The notes under the pieces are model-generated. The model saw only the letters and a list, made by a program, of their open reading frames with translations, did not search any database and was not told where the DNA came from. Positions 1 to 4,581 of a stretch of 5,778 nucleotides of DNA are shown here, in pieces (the first letter of the stretch is position 1; every line of letters starts with the position of its first letter). The stretch lies in contig JBFXFO010000208.1 of the NCBI GenBank assembly GCA_050178915.1, positions 1 through 5,778 of the forward strand. The letters run 5' to 3'. Position numbers and translations under genes: made by a program. The DNA is from JBFXAF01 sp050178915. GTDB taxonomy: Bacteria; Pseudomonadota; Alphaproteobacteria; Rhizobiales; Rhizobiaceae.

Positions 1-415
1 TCAGGCGATCCATGTCGTGCTTGGCGGCGTCGAAATCGGAGACCGCGATTGGCGCGTTGCAGCCGGGCGTGCGGCGATACTTGCGTCCCGGATCGCCGGT
101 GACGCGTGCTGCGACCTTCGGGAAATCCTTCAGATCGGCGAAAGGGAAGCTGTTGGAGGAGCCGCCGAAACCGGTCAGCCGCTGCAGCACGTAGGTGGCG
201 TAGCTCGGCTTCGACATCTCGCCATCATTGACGATGTCGACGCCCGCCGCGACCTGCCGGCGCACGGAATCGTCGACGGCGGCATTGATGCTCTCCTCGA
301 GTTTCGCCGGGTCGACATCGTCGCCGCGCTGGGTGGCGATGACCAGTTCGACCAGATCGTCCGGGCGCGGCAGACTGCCGGTGTGGGTGGTCAGGAACCG
401 GTCGACGCTGTGCAT
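1..415 (-). CDS. Cobalamin-independent methionine synthase II-like protein (MetE C-terminal family), 5' part only
   Basis: Translating from the ATG at 415-413 gives 138 residues that stay open to the left edge, so this is the N-terminal part of a longer protein (family members are commonly about 370 residues). Visible hallmarks are HTGSLPRP at residues 11-18, the entry strand of the MetE-type TIM barrel that usually contacts the folate or substrate, and GVDIVNDGEMSKPSYATYV at about residues 58-76, with the conserved DGE at 64-66. The zinc ligands of true MetE lie further along and cannot be checked. The start is well supported: GGGAGG (minus strand, 423-428) sits 7 bases before the ATG. Members of this stand-alone family may make methionine from an unusual methyl donor or do other thiol alkyl transfers, so the substrate is open. 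Family assignment is firm; the exact reaction is not. No methionine-related neighbour is present. Confidence 0.88.
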   Translation of the reverse strand, partial: MHSVDRFLTTHTGSLPRPDDLVELVIATQRGDDVDPAKLEESINAAVDDSVRRQVAAGVDIVNDGEMSKPSYATYVLQRLTGFGGSSNSFPFADLKDFPKVAARVTGDPGRKYRRTPGCNAPIAVSDFDAAKHDMDRL

Positions 416-422
416 GCTTTTT

Positions 423-428
423 CCTCCC
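423..428 (-). promoter_or_regulatory. Ribosome binding site of the MetE-like gene
   Basis: GGGAGG on the minus strand is a near-consensus Shine-Dalgarno sequence, 7 bases before the ATG at 415. It fixes the start of the methionine-synthase-like gene. Confidence 0.75.
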
Positions 429-450
429 AGACATGAAATGCGCGTTATCG

Positions 451-479
451 AATGTCGCCGCAGCCGCAGCGGCTGGCAA
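451..479 (-). promoter_or_regulatory. Possible promoter of the MetE-like gene
   Basis: On the minus strand, TTGCCA (474-479) is followed after 17 bases by GACATT (451-456), resembling sigma-70 -35 and -10 boxes. The -35 box matches 4 of 6 consensus positions and the -10 box is poor, as is common in GC-rich alphaproteobacteria. It would start transcription near 443 and give a leader of about 28 bases. This is inference from spacing and position only. Confidence 0.25.
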
Positions 480-485
480 GTGCAA

Positions 486-502
486 TGTTTCGCCTGCGAA
501 CA
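486..502. promoter_or_regulatory. Operator-like dyad, upstream copy near the MetE-like gene
   Basis: TGTTTCGCCTGCGAACA contains the perfect inverted repeat TTCGC-CT-GCGAA. It shares the half-site GCGAACAG with the dyad at 572-588, 86 bases away (about eight helical turns). It lies 7 bases upstream of the candidate -35 box of the methionine-synthase-like gene, a plausible place for an activator or repressor. No regulator is encoded nearby and the motif does not match one I recognise. See the finding on the paired dyads. Confidence 0.3.
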
Positions 503-571
503 GCGCGGACGTCGCACGCCGGCCTGAATTTCCGCCCGCCACGACGCCGGGATGGAGCGGGAGAGCCAAAG

Positions 572-588
572 TGTTCGCACAGCGAACA
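572..588. promoter_or_regulatory. Perfect 7-bp dyad TGTTCGC-ACA-GCGAACA
   Basis: This is a perfect inverted repeat with 7-base arms and a 3-base spacer in non-coding DNA between the methionine-synthase-like gene and the tRNA gene. Its size and symmetry suit a dimeric helix-turn-helix regulator. It has GTTC-N7-GAAC geometry, so it is not the direct GTTC-N7-GTTC LexA box of alphaproteobacteria. A chance dyad or a short RNA hairpin is also possible. Confidence 0.35.
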
Positions 589-826
589 GACCGGACGACG
601 ACGTCATCCTGGGCCGTAGGCCTTCCTGCCAAGCCCGCGCCGGCCGACACCGGCAACGATCCGGAGGATATCAGGGGTTTCGCCGGGTATGGGACCGCCG
701 CGCCTACGGGTTCTACGCCCTGATCCTCGAAACCAACGGTACCGATTTCGGGCAGACTTTCACAATGGGTTGGCACCCGGCGGCCGTAGAGGTGTCTGCG
801 GGCGCAACAGCGTTCTGTGGCGACGG

Positions 827-913
827 TGGTGCCCCCAGCCGGGATCGAACCAGCACGCCCGTTAAGGCAACAGATTTTGAGTCTGCCGCGTCTACCAGTT
901 CCGCCATGGGGGC
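827..913 (-). tRNA. tRNA-Leu, anticodon CAA
   Basis: The minus strand folds into a complete class II tRNA of 87 bases including an encoded CCA (827-829). The acceptor stem GCCCCCA/TGGGGGC is perfect, with discriminator A. The D arm contains GGCGGAACTGGTAGACGC, typical of bacterial leucine tRNAs. The anticodon stem GCAGA/TCTGT closes the loop CTCAAAA, giving anticodon CAA, which reads the UUG codon. A long variable arm follows (TTGCCTTAACGGGCG region), and the T arm is GCTGG-TTCGATC-CCGGC. Leucine identity is supported by the long variable arm and the discriminator A. It appears to be a single-gene unit. I found no convincing promoter in 914-1000 and no copy of its 3' end nearby that would mark an integrated element. 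Confidence 0.97.
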
Positions 914-1055
914 ATCGCGCCGTCGCGCCGGGTCTCTGGCATTTCTGCCGCGTCTGGTAGCCGCCCGGAACCCCGCGCACCTAGCAAGAGACGCCGCGCG
1001 CCGCAAGGCCGCGACAACCGGGCACAGGGTGCGTCAGCGGAGCGTTAACCCCGCG

Positions 1056-1072
1056 CGGCCATTGTGTGGCCG
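1056..1072. repeat. Inverted repeat CGGCCA-TTGTG-TGGCCG upstream of yqaA
   Basis: A perfect 6-bp dyad with a 5-base spacer lies 46 bases before the yqaA start, in the 205-base gap between the tRNA gene and yqaA. It could be a regulator site or a leader hairpin. The gap shows no good -35/-10 pair for yqaA, so the role of the dyad is uncertain. Confidence 0.35.
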
Positions 1073-1101
1073 ACACCGAGGTCCTAGAAGGCCTCGCCCA
1101 A

Positions 1102-1113
1102 TCCCCCGGGGGA
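1102..1113 (+). promoter_or_regulatory. yqaA ribosome binding site inside a palindrome
   Basis: The likely Shine-Dalgarno element GGGGGA (1108-1113), 5 bases before the ATG at 1119, is the right half of the perfect 12-base palindrome TCCCCCGGGGGA. A short hairpin here would be strained by its lack of a loop, but local pairing could still reduce ribosome access. Confidence 0.4.
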
Positions 1114-1118
1114 ACTGC

Positions 1119-1706
1119 ATGCTCCGAAGGCTCTACAACTGGACGCTGTCGCTCGCCGCGCGCAAATCGGCCGAGTACTGGCTGGCGGCCATCGCCTTTG
1201 TCGAAAGCTCGGTTTTCCTCGTCCCGGCCGACGTCCTCTACGTTCCGATGGCGATTGCCCGGCCCGAGCGCGCCTATCGCTACGCCATCGTCGCCACCAT
1301 CGCCTCGGTGCTCGGCGGCATCGCCGGCTGGCTGCTCGGCCATTACGCCTACGAGGCGATCGCCAAGCCGGTGCTGGAATTCTACGGCAAGCTCGATGCC
1401 TTCGAGGAGCTGCGCCATTCGAGCGGTATGGGCTTCATAATCCTGATGCTGATCACGTCGGGCCTCGCGCACCTGCCGCCGATCAAGGTGGTGACCATCC
1501 TGTCGGGCGTCATCGGCGTCGACATCTGGTTGTTCATCGCGGCGGCCATCGTGGCACGCGGCGCGCGCTTCCTGCTGCTTGCCTGGCTGCTGCGGCGCTA
1601 CGGCGAGCCGATCCGTCACTTTATCGAGAAGCGGCTCGGTCTGATCGCCGCGCTGGCTGCGGGCGCCCTTATTTTGCTTTATCTGGTCGTCAGATACGTC
1701 ATCTGA
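1119..1706 (+). CDS. yqaA: YqaA family inner-membrane protein (DedA/VTT superfamily)
   Basis: This 195-residue protein has the YqaA/DedA pattern. An N-terminal amphipathic stretch is followed by a hydrophobic segment with FVESSVFLVPADVLYVPMA (residues 27-45), the re-entrant loop region carrying the family's acidic residue (E29) and prolines (P36, P43). A glycine-rich helix SVLGGIAGWLLGHY (63-76) comes next, then helices at about 104-117, 124-158 and 172-194. DedA/VTT proteins are inner-membrane lipid-transport or scramblase-like proteins; what the YqaA branch carries is not settled. The frame is open far upstream, through the tRNA gene, so the ATG at 1119 was chosen because the alignable protein starts there and GGGGGA precedes it. 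dsbB starts 23 bases after the stop on the same strand, suggesting an operon. Confidence 0.88.
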   Translation: MLRRLYNWTLSLAARKSAEYWLAAIAFVESSVFLVPADVLYVPMAIARPERAYRYAIVATIASVLGGIAGWLLGHYAYEAIAKPVLEFYGKLDAFEELRHSSGMGFIILMLITSGLAHLPPIKVVTILSGVIGVDIWLFIAAAIVARGARFLLLAWLLRRYGEPIRHFIEKRLGLIAALAAGALILLYLVVRYVI

Positions 1707-1708
1707 CG
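1688..1708 (+). repeat. Perfect 8-bp hairpin over the yqaA stop codon
   Basis: CGTCAGAT (1688-1695) and ATCTGACG (1701-1708) are exact reverse complements around the 5-base loop ACGTC, and the yqaA stop TGA (1704-1706) lies in the right arm. No T-run follows, so it is not a classical intrinsic terminator. In the yqaA-dsbB message it could act as a processing or stability element or a partial attenuator ahead of dsbB, which begins 21 bases later. Confidence 0.5.
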
Positions 1709-1729
1709 CCAGCACAGGTCCGCCTTCCC

Positions 1730-2260
1730 ATGTCCAGCATCGCCGCAACCACCTCCGCCGGCCGGCAGTCGCCGAGCCGCAGCCTGACGCTGACCGCGAT
1801 CTTCCTGCTGCTGGCGATGGCGGCGACCGTGGGCACGGCGCTAGGCTTCGAGCACTTCGGCGGCTACATGCCCTGCAAGCTCTGCCTCGAGCAGCGTATC
1901 CCCTACTATATCGGCGTGCCGCTGATGGCGGTGGCCGTGGCCGCTTCGCTCGCCGGCGCACCGCGCTGGCTGGTGCGCGTGCTGCTCGCGGCCGGTGGCG
2001 GACTCATGCTCTGGGGCCTGTACATGGGCGTGTTCCACTCCGGCGTGGAATGGCACTGGTGGGCCGGGCCGACCGATTGCGGCGCGGTCTCCGCCCCGGC
2101 CGAGGAAGGGCGCAGCGTGCTCGACATGCTCGATGATGTCATCCCGCCGTCCTGCGACGCCGCTACGCTGCGCGTTCTCGGCCTGTCCTTTGCCGGCTGG
2201 AACGCGGTTGTCAGCCTGGTTCTGGCCGCCGTCGCCTTCCGTGGTGCGCTGAAGCGGTAA
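1730..2260 (+). CDS. dsbB: Disulfide bond formation protein B (DsbB family)
   Basis: The 176-residue product matches DsbB, the inner-membrane enzyme that reoxidises DsbA and passes the electrons to quinone. Four hydrophobic segments lie at about residues 19-40, 59-76, 81-102 and 149-170. The first periplasmic loop holds the CxxC pair C49-x-x-C52 in MPCKLCLEQR, followed by R56, equivalent to the quinone-site arginine of E. coli DsbB. The second periplasmic loop holds C117 (TDCG) and C142 (PPSCDA), the pair that exchanges with DsbA. All four catalytic cysteines are present and there are no others. The ATG at 1730 gives a short cytoplasmic N-terminus; its ribosome binding site is weak (AGG at 1716-1718, 11 bases away), so translation may be coupled to yqaA. 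No dsbA lies in the window. Confidence 0.94.
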   Translation: MSSIAATTSAGRQSPSRSLTLTAIFLLLAMAATVGTALGFEHFGGYMPCKLCLEQRIPYYIGVPLMAVAVAASLAGAPRWLVRVLLAAGGGLMLWGLYMGVFHSGVEWHWWAGPTDCGAVSAPAEEGRSVLDMLDDVIPPSCDAATLRVLGLSFAGWNAVVSLVLAAVAFRGALKR

Positions 2261-2274
2261 GGCACGCCTTCCGC
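2254..2274. terminator. Possible bidirectional terminator between dsbB and the HNH gene
   Basis: GCGG-t-AAGG (2254-2262) pairs with CCTT-CCGC (2267-2274) around the loop CACG, leaving one bulged T. The hairpin contains the dsbB stop (2258-2260) and starts 7 bases past the HNH stop on the other strand, so it could serve both converging genes. There is no U-tract on either strand, making intrinsic termination doubtful; a stability or anti-collision role is equally possible. Confidence 0.4.
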
Positions 2275-2280
2275 AATGCC

Positions 2281-2838
2281 TCAGGGCTCCAGTTCGACGT
2301 CCCAGTAGAGATAATCCATCCAGCTTTCGTGCAGATGGTTGGGCGGGAAGCGTTTGCCGTTGTTGTGCAGGTCATGCACGCTCGGCTGGAACGGCGCCTG
2401 CACCGGCCACATCTTGGCCTGCGCCGGCATCATGCCGCCCTTCTTCAGATTGCAGGGCGAGCAGGCGGCGACGACGTTCTCCCAGGTGGTGGCGCCGCCG
2501 CAGTGGCGCGGGATGACGTGGTCGAAGGTCAGTTCGTCGGGTCGCCCGCAATACTGGCACTGGAAGCGGTCGCGCAGGAACACGTTGAAGCGAGTGAAGG
2601 CCGGATTGCGCGACGGCTTCACATAGCTCTTCAGGCTGACGACGCTGGGCAGCTTCATCTGGAAGGACGGCGACGACACCGAGTGCTCGTACTCGGCGAC
2701 GATGTTCACCCGGTCGAGGAAGACGGCCTTGATGGCGTCCTGCCATGACCACAGCGACAGCGGATAGTAGCTGAGCGGTCGGTAATCCGCGTTCAGCACC
2801 AGGGCGGGAAGCCCGTCCGGAGACACAGCAATCGTCAT
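2281..2838 (-). CDS. HNH endonuclease family protein
   Basis: This 185-residue protein carries a complete HNH (beta-beta-alpha metal) nuclease fold at about residues 92-135. Two CxxC zinc knuckles (C94/C97 in CQYCG, C126/C129 in CSPCN) flank the catalytic LTFDHVIPRHCGG (103-115; D106, H107) and the ENVVAAC segment with N121. The N-terminal 90 residues (opening TIAVSPDGLPALVLNADYRP) and the C-terminal tail (NHLHESWMDYLYWDVELEP) match a conserved alphaproteobacterial HNH family whose substrate is unknown, as far as I recall. Two in-frame ATGs occur (2844 and 2838). GGGAGG at 2846-2851 is 7 bases from the second but only 1 from the first, so 2838 is taken. A plausible promoter lies upstream. The gene converges on dsbB with 20 bases between stops. 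Adjacent alkA hints at DNA repair, but that is guesswork. Confidence 0.92.
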   Translation of the reverse strand: MTIAVSPDGLPALVLNADYRPLSYYPLSLWSWQDAIKAVFLDRVNIVAEYEHSVSSPSFQMKLPSVVSLKSYVKPSRNPAFTRFNVFLRDRFQCQYCGRPDELTFDHVIPRHCGGATTWENVVAACSPCNLKKGGMMPAQAKMWPVQAPFQPSVHDLHNNGKRFPPNHLHESWMDYLYWDVELEP

Positions 2839-2845
2839 GTCCATG

Positions 2846-2851
2846 CCTCCC
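2846..2851 (-). promoter_or_regulatory. Ribosome binding site that decides the HNH start
   Basis: GGGAGG on the minus strand is 7 bases from the ATG at 2838 and only one base from the ATG at 2844. The normal spacing points to 2838 as the true start. Confidence 0.75.
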
Positions 2852-2861
2852 TTGTATCGAT

Positions 2862-2877
2862 GGGTCGAAGGGTCGAA
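2862..2877. repeat. Tandem 8-bp repeat in the HNH leader
   Basis: GGGTCGAA occurs twice head to tail (2862-2869 and 2870-2877) within the predicted untranslated leader of the HNH gene, between the candidate promoter and the ribosome binding site. It may be a slipped-strand duplication or a pair of protein-binding half-sites. Confidence 0.6.
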
Positions 2878-2894
2878 GCGCAGTCGGCGGTAAT

Positions 2895-2924
2895 AGTGTA
2901 AGCATGCGATGACAGCATTGTGAA
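2895..2924 (-). promoter_or_regulatory. Probable sigma-70 promoter of the HNH gene
   Basis: On the minus strand TTCACA (2919-2924, 5 of 6 matches to TTGACA) is followed after 18 bases by TACACT (2895-2900, 4 of 6 matches to TATAAT). It is the best promoter-like pair I see in the window, lying in a locally AT-richer stretch. Transcription would start near 2888 with a leader of about 50 bases. It implies the HNH gene need not depend on read-through from alkA. Confidence 0.45.
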
Positions 2925-2944
2925 GCCGGCAGGTGCGGCGTAAG

Positions 2945-2980
2945 CCCGCAAATCCCGGCGGAATTGCCTGCCTTTGCGGG
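2945..2980 (-). terminator. Stem-loop just past the alkA stop
   Basis: CCCGCAAA (2945-2952) and TTTGCGGG (2973-2980) form a perfect 8-bp stem around a 20-base loop that has a weak inner GGC/GCC pairing. It begins 3 bases after the alkA stop on the minus strand. No U-tract follows, so it may be a factor-dependent terminator or a 3'-end protecting hairpin, not a classical terminator. Confidence 0.4.
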
Positions 2981-2983
2981 GGT

Positions 2984-3628
2984 TTAGCCGGCCGGCAGCG
3001 CATCCCGCCCGCGCCGCACGCGGTAGAACGCCCAGAACAGCCGCGCCGCCACGCCGCGCCAGGGCGCCCATGATTCGGCGATTGCTTCCAGCGCCCGGTG
3101 GCCCGGACGCGGGCTCAGGCCCAGCGCCTCGCCGACCGCGCTCTGCAGCGCCACGTCTCCGGCAGGGAAGATGTCCGGATGGCCGGCGCAGAACAGCAGG
3201 TAGACCTGCGCCGTCCACGGCCCGATGCCATGCACAGCCGTCAGCCGCGCGATGGCTTCGTCGCCCTCCAGAGCGCCGATGGCGGAGAGGTCGAGAGCGC
3301 CGCTCGCCAGCGCCTCGCTGACTGCCGTCAGCGTCCGCATCTTCGGCTGTGACAGCCCCGCCTCGCGCCAGGCGCCCTCGCCCGCCGCGACGAAGCCGTC
3401 CGGCGTCAGCGGGTCGACCAGCCGGATCAGCCGGCCCATGATCGCGTCGGCGGATGCCCGCGAAACCTGCTGCGAAACAATGATCGAGGCGAGGCTGGCG
3501 AAGCCCGGCTCGGCGAGCCTCAGCGGCACCTCGTCGACCGCGGCGCGGACAGGTTCGAGACGCGGATCGAGCCCGAGCAGCGCATCCAGCCCCTCGGCCA
3601 CGTCGGCTGGCGAAGTGATGCGGCGCAT
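2984..3628 (-). CDS. alkA: DNA-3-methyladenine glycosylase II (AlkA-type, HhH-GPD family)
   Basis: The 214-residue product is a helix-hairpin-helix DNA glycosylase that removes alkylated bases such as 3-methyladenine in base-excision repair. Visible hallmarks are FASLASIIVSQQVSRASAD (about residues 43-61), the conserved family entry helix; LSQPKMRTL (92-100); the HhH element VHGIGPWTAQV (132-142); and the GPD-loop catalytic aspartate in FPAGDVALQ (D158). It lacks the N-terminal beta domain of E. coli AlkA, as is usual for the short 'glycosylase 2 family' form. An in-frame GTG at 3652 would add 8 residues, but GGGGAG (3635-3640) lies 6 bases before the ATG at 3628, which I prefer. It is divergent from gluQ with 71 bases between starts. 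The symbol rests on family membership; no Ada-type box or ada partner is visible. Confidence 0.92.
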   Translation of the reverse strand: MRRITSPADVAEGLDALLGLDPRLEPVRAAVDEVPLRLAEPGFASLASIIVSQQVSRASADAIMGRLIRLVDPLTPDGFVAAGEGAWREAGLSQPKMRTLTAVSEALASGALDLSAIGALEGDEAIARLTAVHGIGPWTAQVYLLFCAGHPDIFPAGDVALQSAVGEALGLSPRPGHRALEAIAESWAPWRGVAARLFWAFYRVRRGRDALPAG

Positions 3629-3650
3629 GGCTTGCTCCCCGGGCGGCGGC

Positions 3651-3680
3651 ACAGTAGCAATCGCCGGCCCGCGCCTTCAA
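3651..3680 (-). promoter_or_regulatory. Possible alkA promoter
   Basis: On the minus strand TTGAAG (3675-3680, 4 of 6) and TACTGT (3651-3656, 3 of 6) are spaced by 18 bases in the gap between the divergent alkA and gluQ genes. Transcription would start around 3644, leaving a leader of about 16 bases that just includes the GGGGAG ribosome binding site. Confidence 0.3.
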
Positions 3681-3699
3681 TCCGGGCGGCTCAGGTCTC

Positions 3700-4575
3700 A
3701 TGCCAGTCCCTGCCTTACGCTTCGCGCCAAGCCCCAATGGAGAGCTGCATCTCGGCCACGCCTATTCGGCGCTGGCCAACCAGCGCATGACGCGCGCGCT
3801 CGGCGGCCGCCTGCTGTTGCGCATCGAGGACATCGACGTGACGCGCTGCACGCCGGAGTTCGAGGCAGGCATCTATCGCGACCTCGAATGGCTTGGCATC
3901 GAATGGGAAGAGCCGGTGCGGCGCCAGTCGCAGCATTTCGGCGAATACTCGGCGCTGCTCGACCGGCTGATCGCCGCCGAACTGGTCTACCCCGCCTTCA
4001 TGAGCCGCGGCGAGGTGCGCGCCCGCATCACCGAACTCCAGGCGCGGCGCGCGACCTGGCCACGCGACCCCGACGGCGCGCCGCTCTATCCCGGCGACGA
4101 CCGCCAGCTCTCGAAGCGCGAGCGCAAGCGGCGGCTGGCGACGGGCGAGCCATTCGCCTGGCGGCTGGACATGCAGGCGGCACTCGCCCGTCTGGGGCGT
4201 CGGCCGCGCTGGACGGCGCTGGCGGACATCGACGCGAGCGCAACGGAAACGGTCGAGGCCGATCCGGCCCGCTGGGGCGACGTGGTTCTGGCGCGCCGGG
4301 AAATCCCCACCAGCTATCATCTGGCGGTCGTCGCCGACGACGCGCTGCAGCAAATCACGCATGTCGTGCGTGGCCAGGACCTGCTGCATGCCACCGATGT
4401 TCACGCGCTGCTGCAGGCGCTGCTCGGCCTGCCTGCGCCGGCCTATTTCCATCACCCGCTGGTCGAGGGGCCGGACGGTCGAAAGCTGTCGAAGAGCCAG
4501 CACGCGACCGGCCTGCGCGTGCTGCGCGAAGCGGGCGAGACGCCTGCGTCGATCAGGGAGCGGCTGGGGTTCTAG
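3700..4575 (+). CDS. gluQ: Glutamyl-Q tRNA(Asp) synthetase (GluQRS)
   Basis: This 291-residue protein resembles the catalytic half of glutamyl-tRNA synthetase without the anticodon-binding half, which defines GluQRS. It attaches glutamate to the queuosine base at position 34 of tRNA-Asp. RFAPSPNGELHLGHAYSA (residues 7-24) holds the class I HIGH motif as HLGH (17-20). LLRIEDID (39-46) is the conserved glutamate/ATP-site strand. The KMSKS loop is KLSKS (262-266), and VVRGQDLLHATDVH is the usual segment before it. The zinc-site cysteines of the E. coli enzyme (YFCTC) are replaced by A99 and M101 in YPAFMSR; the only cysteine is C50. The ATG at 3700 has a weak ribosome binding site (AGG, 3693-3695). 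Its TAG stop overlaps the stop of the converging DUF3137 gene. No queuosine synthesis genes are in the window. Confidence 0.95.
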   Translation: MPVPALRFAPSPNGELHLGHAYSALANQRMTRALGGRLLLRIEDIDVTRCTPEFEAGIYRDLEWLGIEWEEPVRRQSQHFGEYSALLDRLIAAELVYPAFMSRGEVRARITELQARRATWPRDPDGAPLYPGDDRQLSKRERKRRLATGEPFAWRLDMQAALARLGRRPRWTALADIDASATETVEADPARWGDVVLARREIPTSYHLAVVADDALQQITHVVRGQDLLHATDVHALLQALLGLPAPAYFHHPLVEGPDGRKLSKSQHATGLRVLREAGETPASIRERLGF

Positions 4576-4581
4576 CCAGCC
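4562..4581. terminator. Hairpin around the shared gluQ/DUF3137 stop codons
   Basis: GGCTGG (4562-4567) and CCAGCC (4576-4581) are exact reverse complements with an 8-base loop, and the CTAG that supplies both stop codons lies at the end of the loop. The structure would form in both converging transcripts. There is no U-tract, so termination is only a possibility. Confidence 0.4.

Larger units (their letters stand above)
416..826. other. Intergenic region without a convincing gene
   Basis: About 410 bases separate the methionine-synthase-like start from the tRNA-Leu gene. Frames open here on both strands, but none yields a recognisable protein or a good ribosome binding site, and they simply run on into the tRNA gene or neighbouring genes. 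The stretch holds the candidate promoter and two TTCGC/GCGAA dyads described separately. It also has a small inverted repeat GCCGG/CCGGC (639-643/650-654) and a longer-range repeat GGTTTCG/CGAAACC (676-682/728-734). I looked for SAM-II and cobalamin riboswitch cores on the minus strand, as might precede a methionine gene, and saw none. No T-rich terminator follows the tRNA gene. Confidence 0.6.

Noticed and set aside
572..588. LexA (SOS) box
   Set aside because: Alphaproteobacterial LexA sites are direct repeats GTTC-N7-GTTC. Here the second half is inverted (GAAC), and no SOS gene is adjacent.
416..826. SAM-II or cobalamin riboswitch before the methionine-synthase-like gene
   Set aside because: I read the minus strand for the conserved cores and pseudoknot-like pairing and saw no match. 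A covariance-model search would settle it.
827..913. tRNA-Leu as an integration site for a mobile element
   Set aside because: No second copy of the tRNA 3' end, no integrase and no change in gene character is visible on either side within the window.
552..1118. An N-terminal extension of YqaA from the upstream ATG at 552
   Set aside because: The extension would be translated through the tRNA-Leu gene on the opposite strand and adds 189 residues of non-protein-like sequence. The family starts at about the ATG at 1119.
981..1961. A 326-codon open frame on the minus strand
   Set aside because: It lies opposite yqaA and the start of dsbB, whose family motifs are clear. The product is Arg/Asp/Gln-rich without recognisable features.
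2839..3003. A 55-residue N-terminal extension of the HNH protein
   Set aside because: It would overlap the alkA 3' end and the promoter-like boxes. GGGAGG at 2846-2851 fits the start at 2838.
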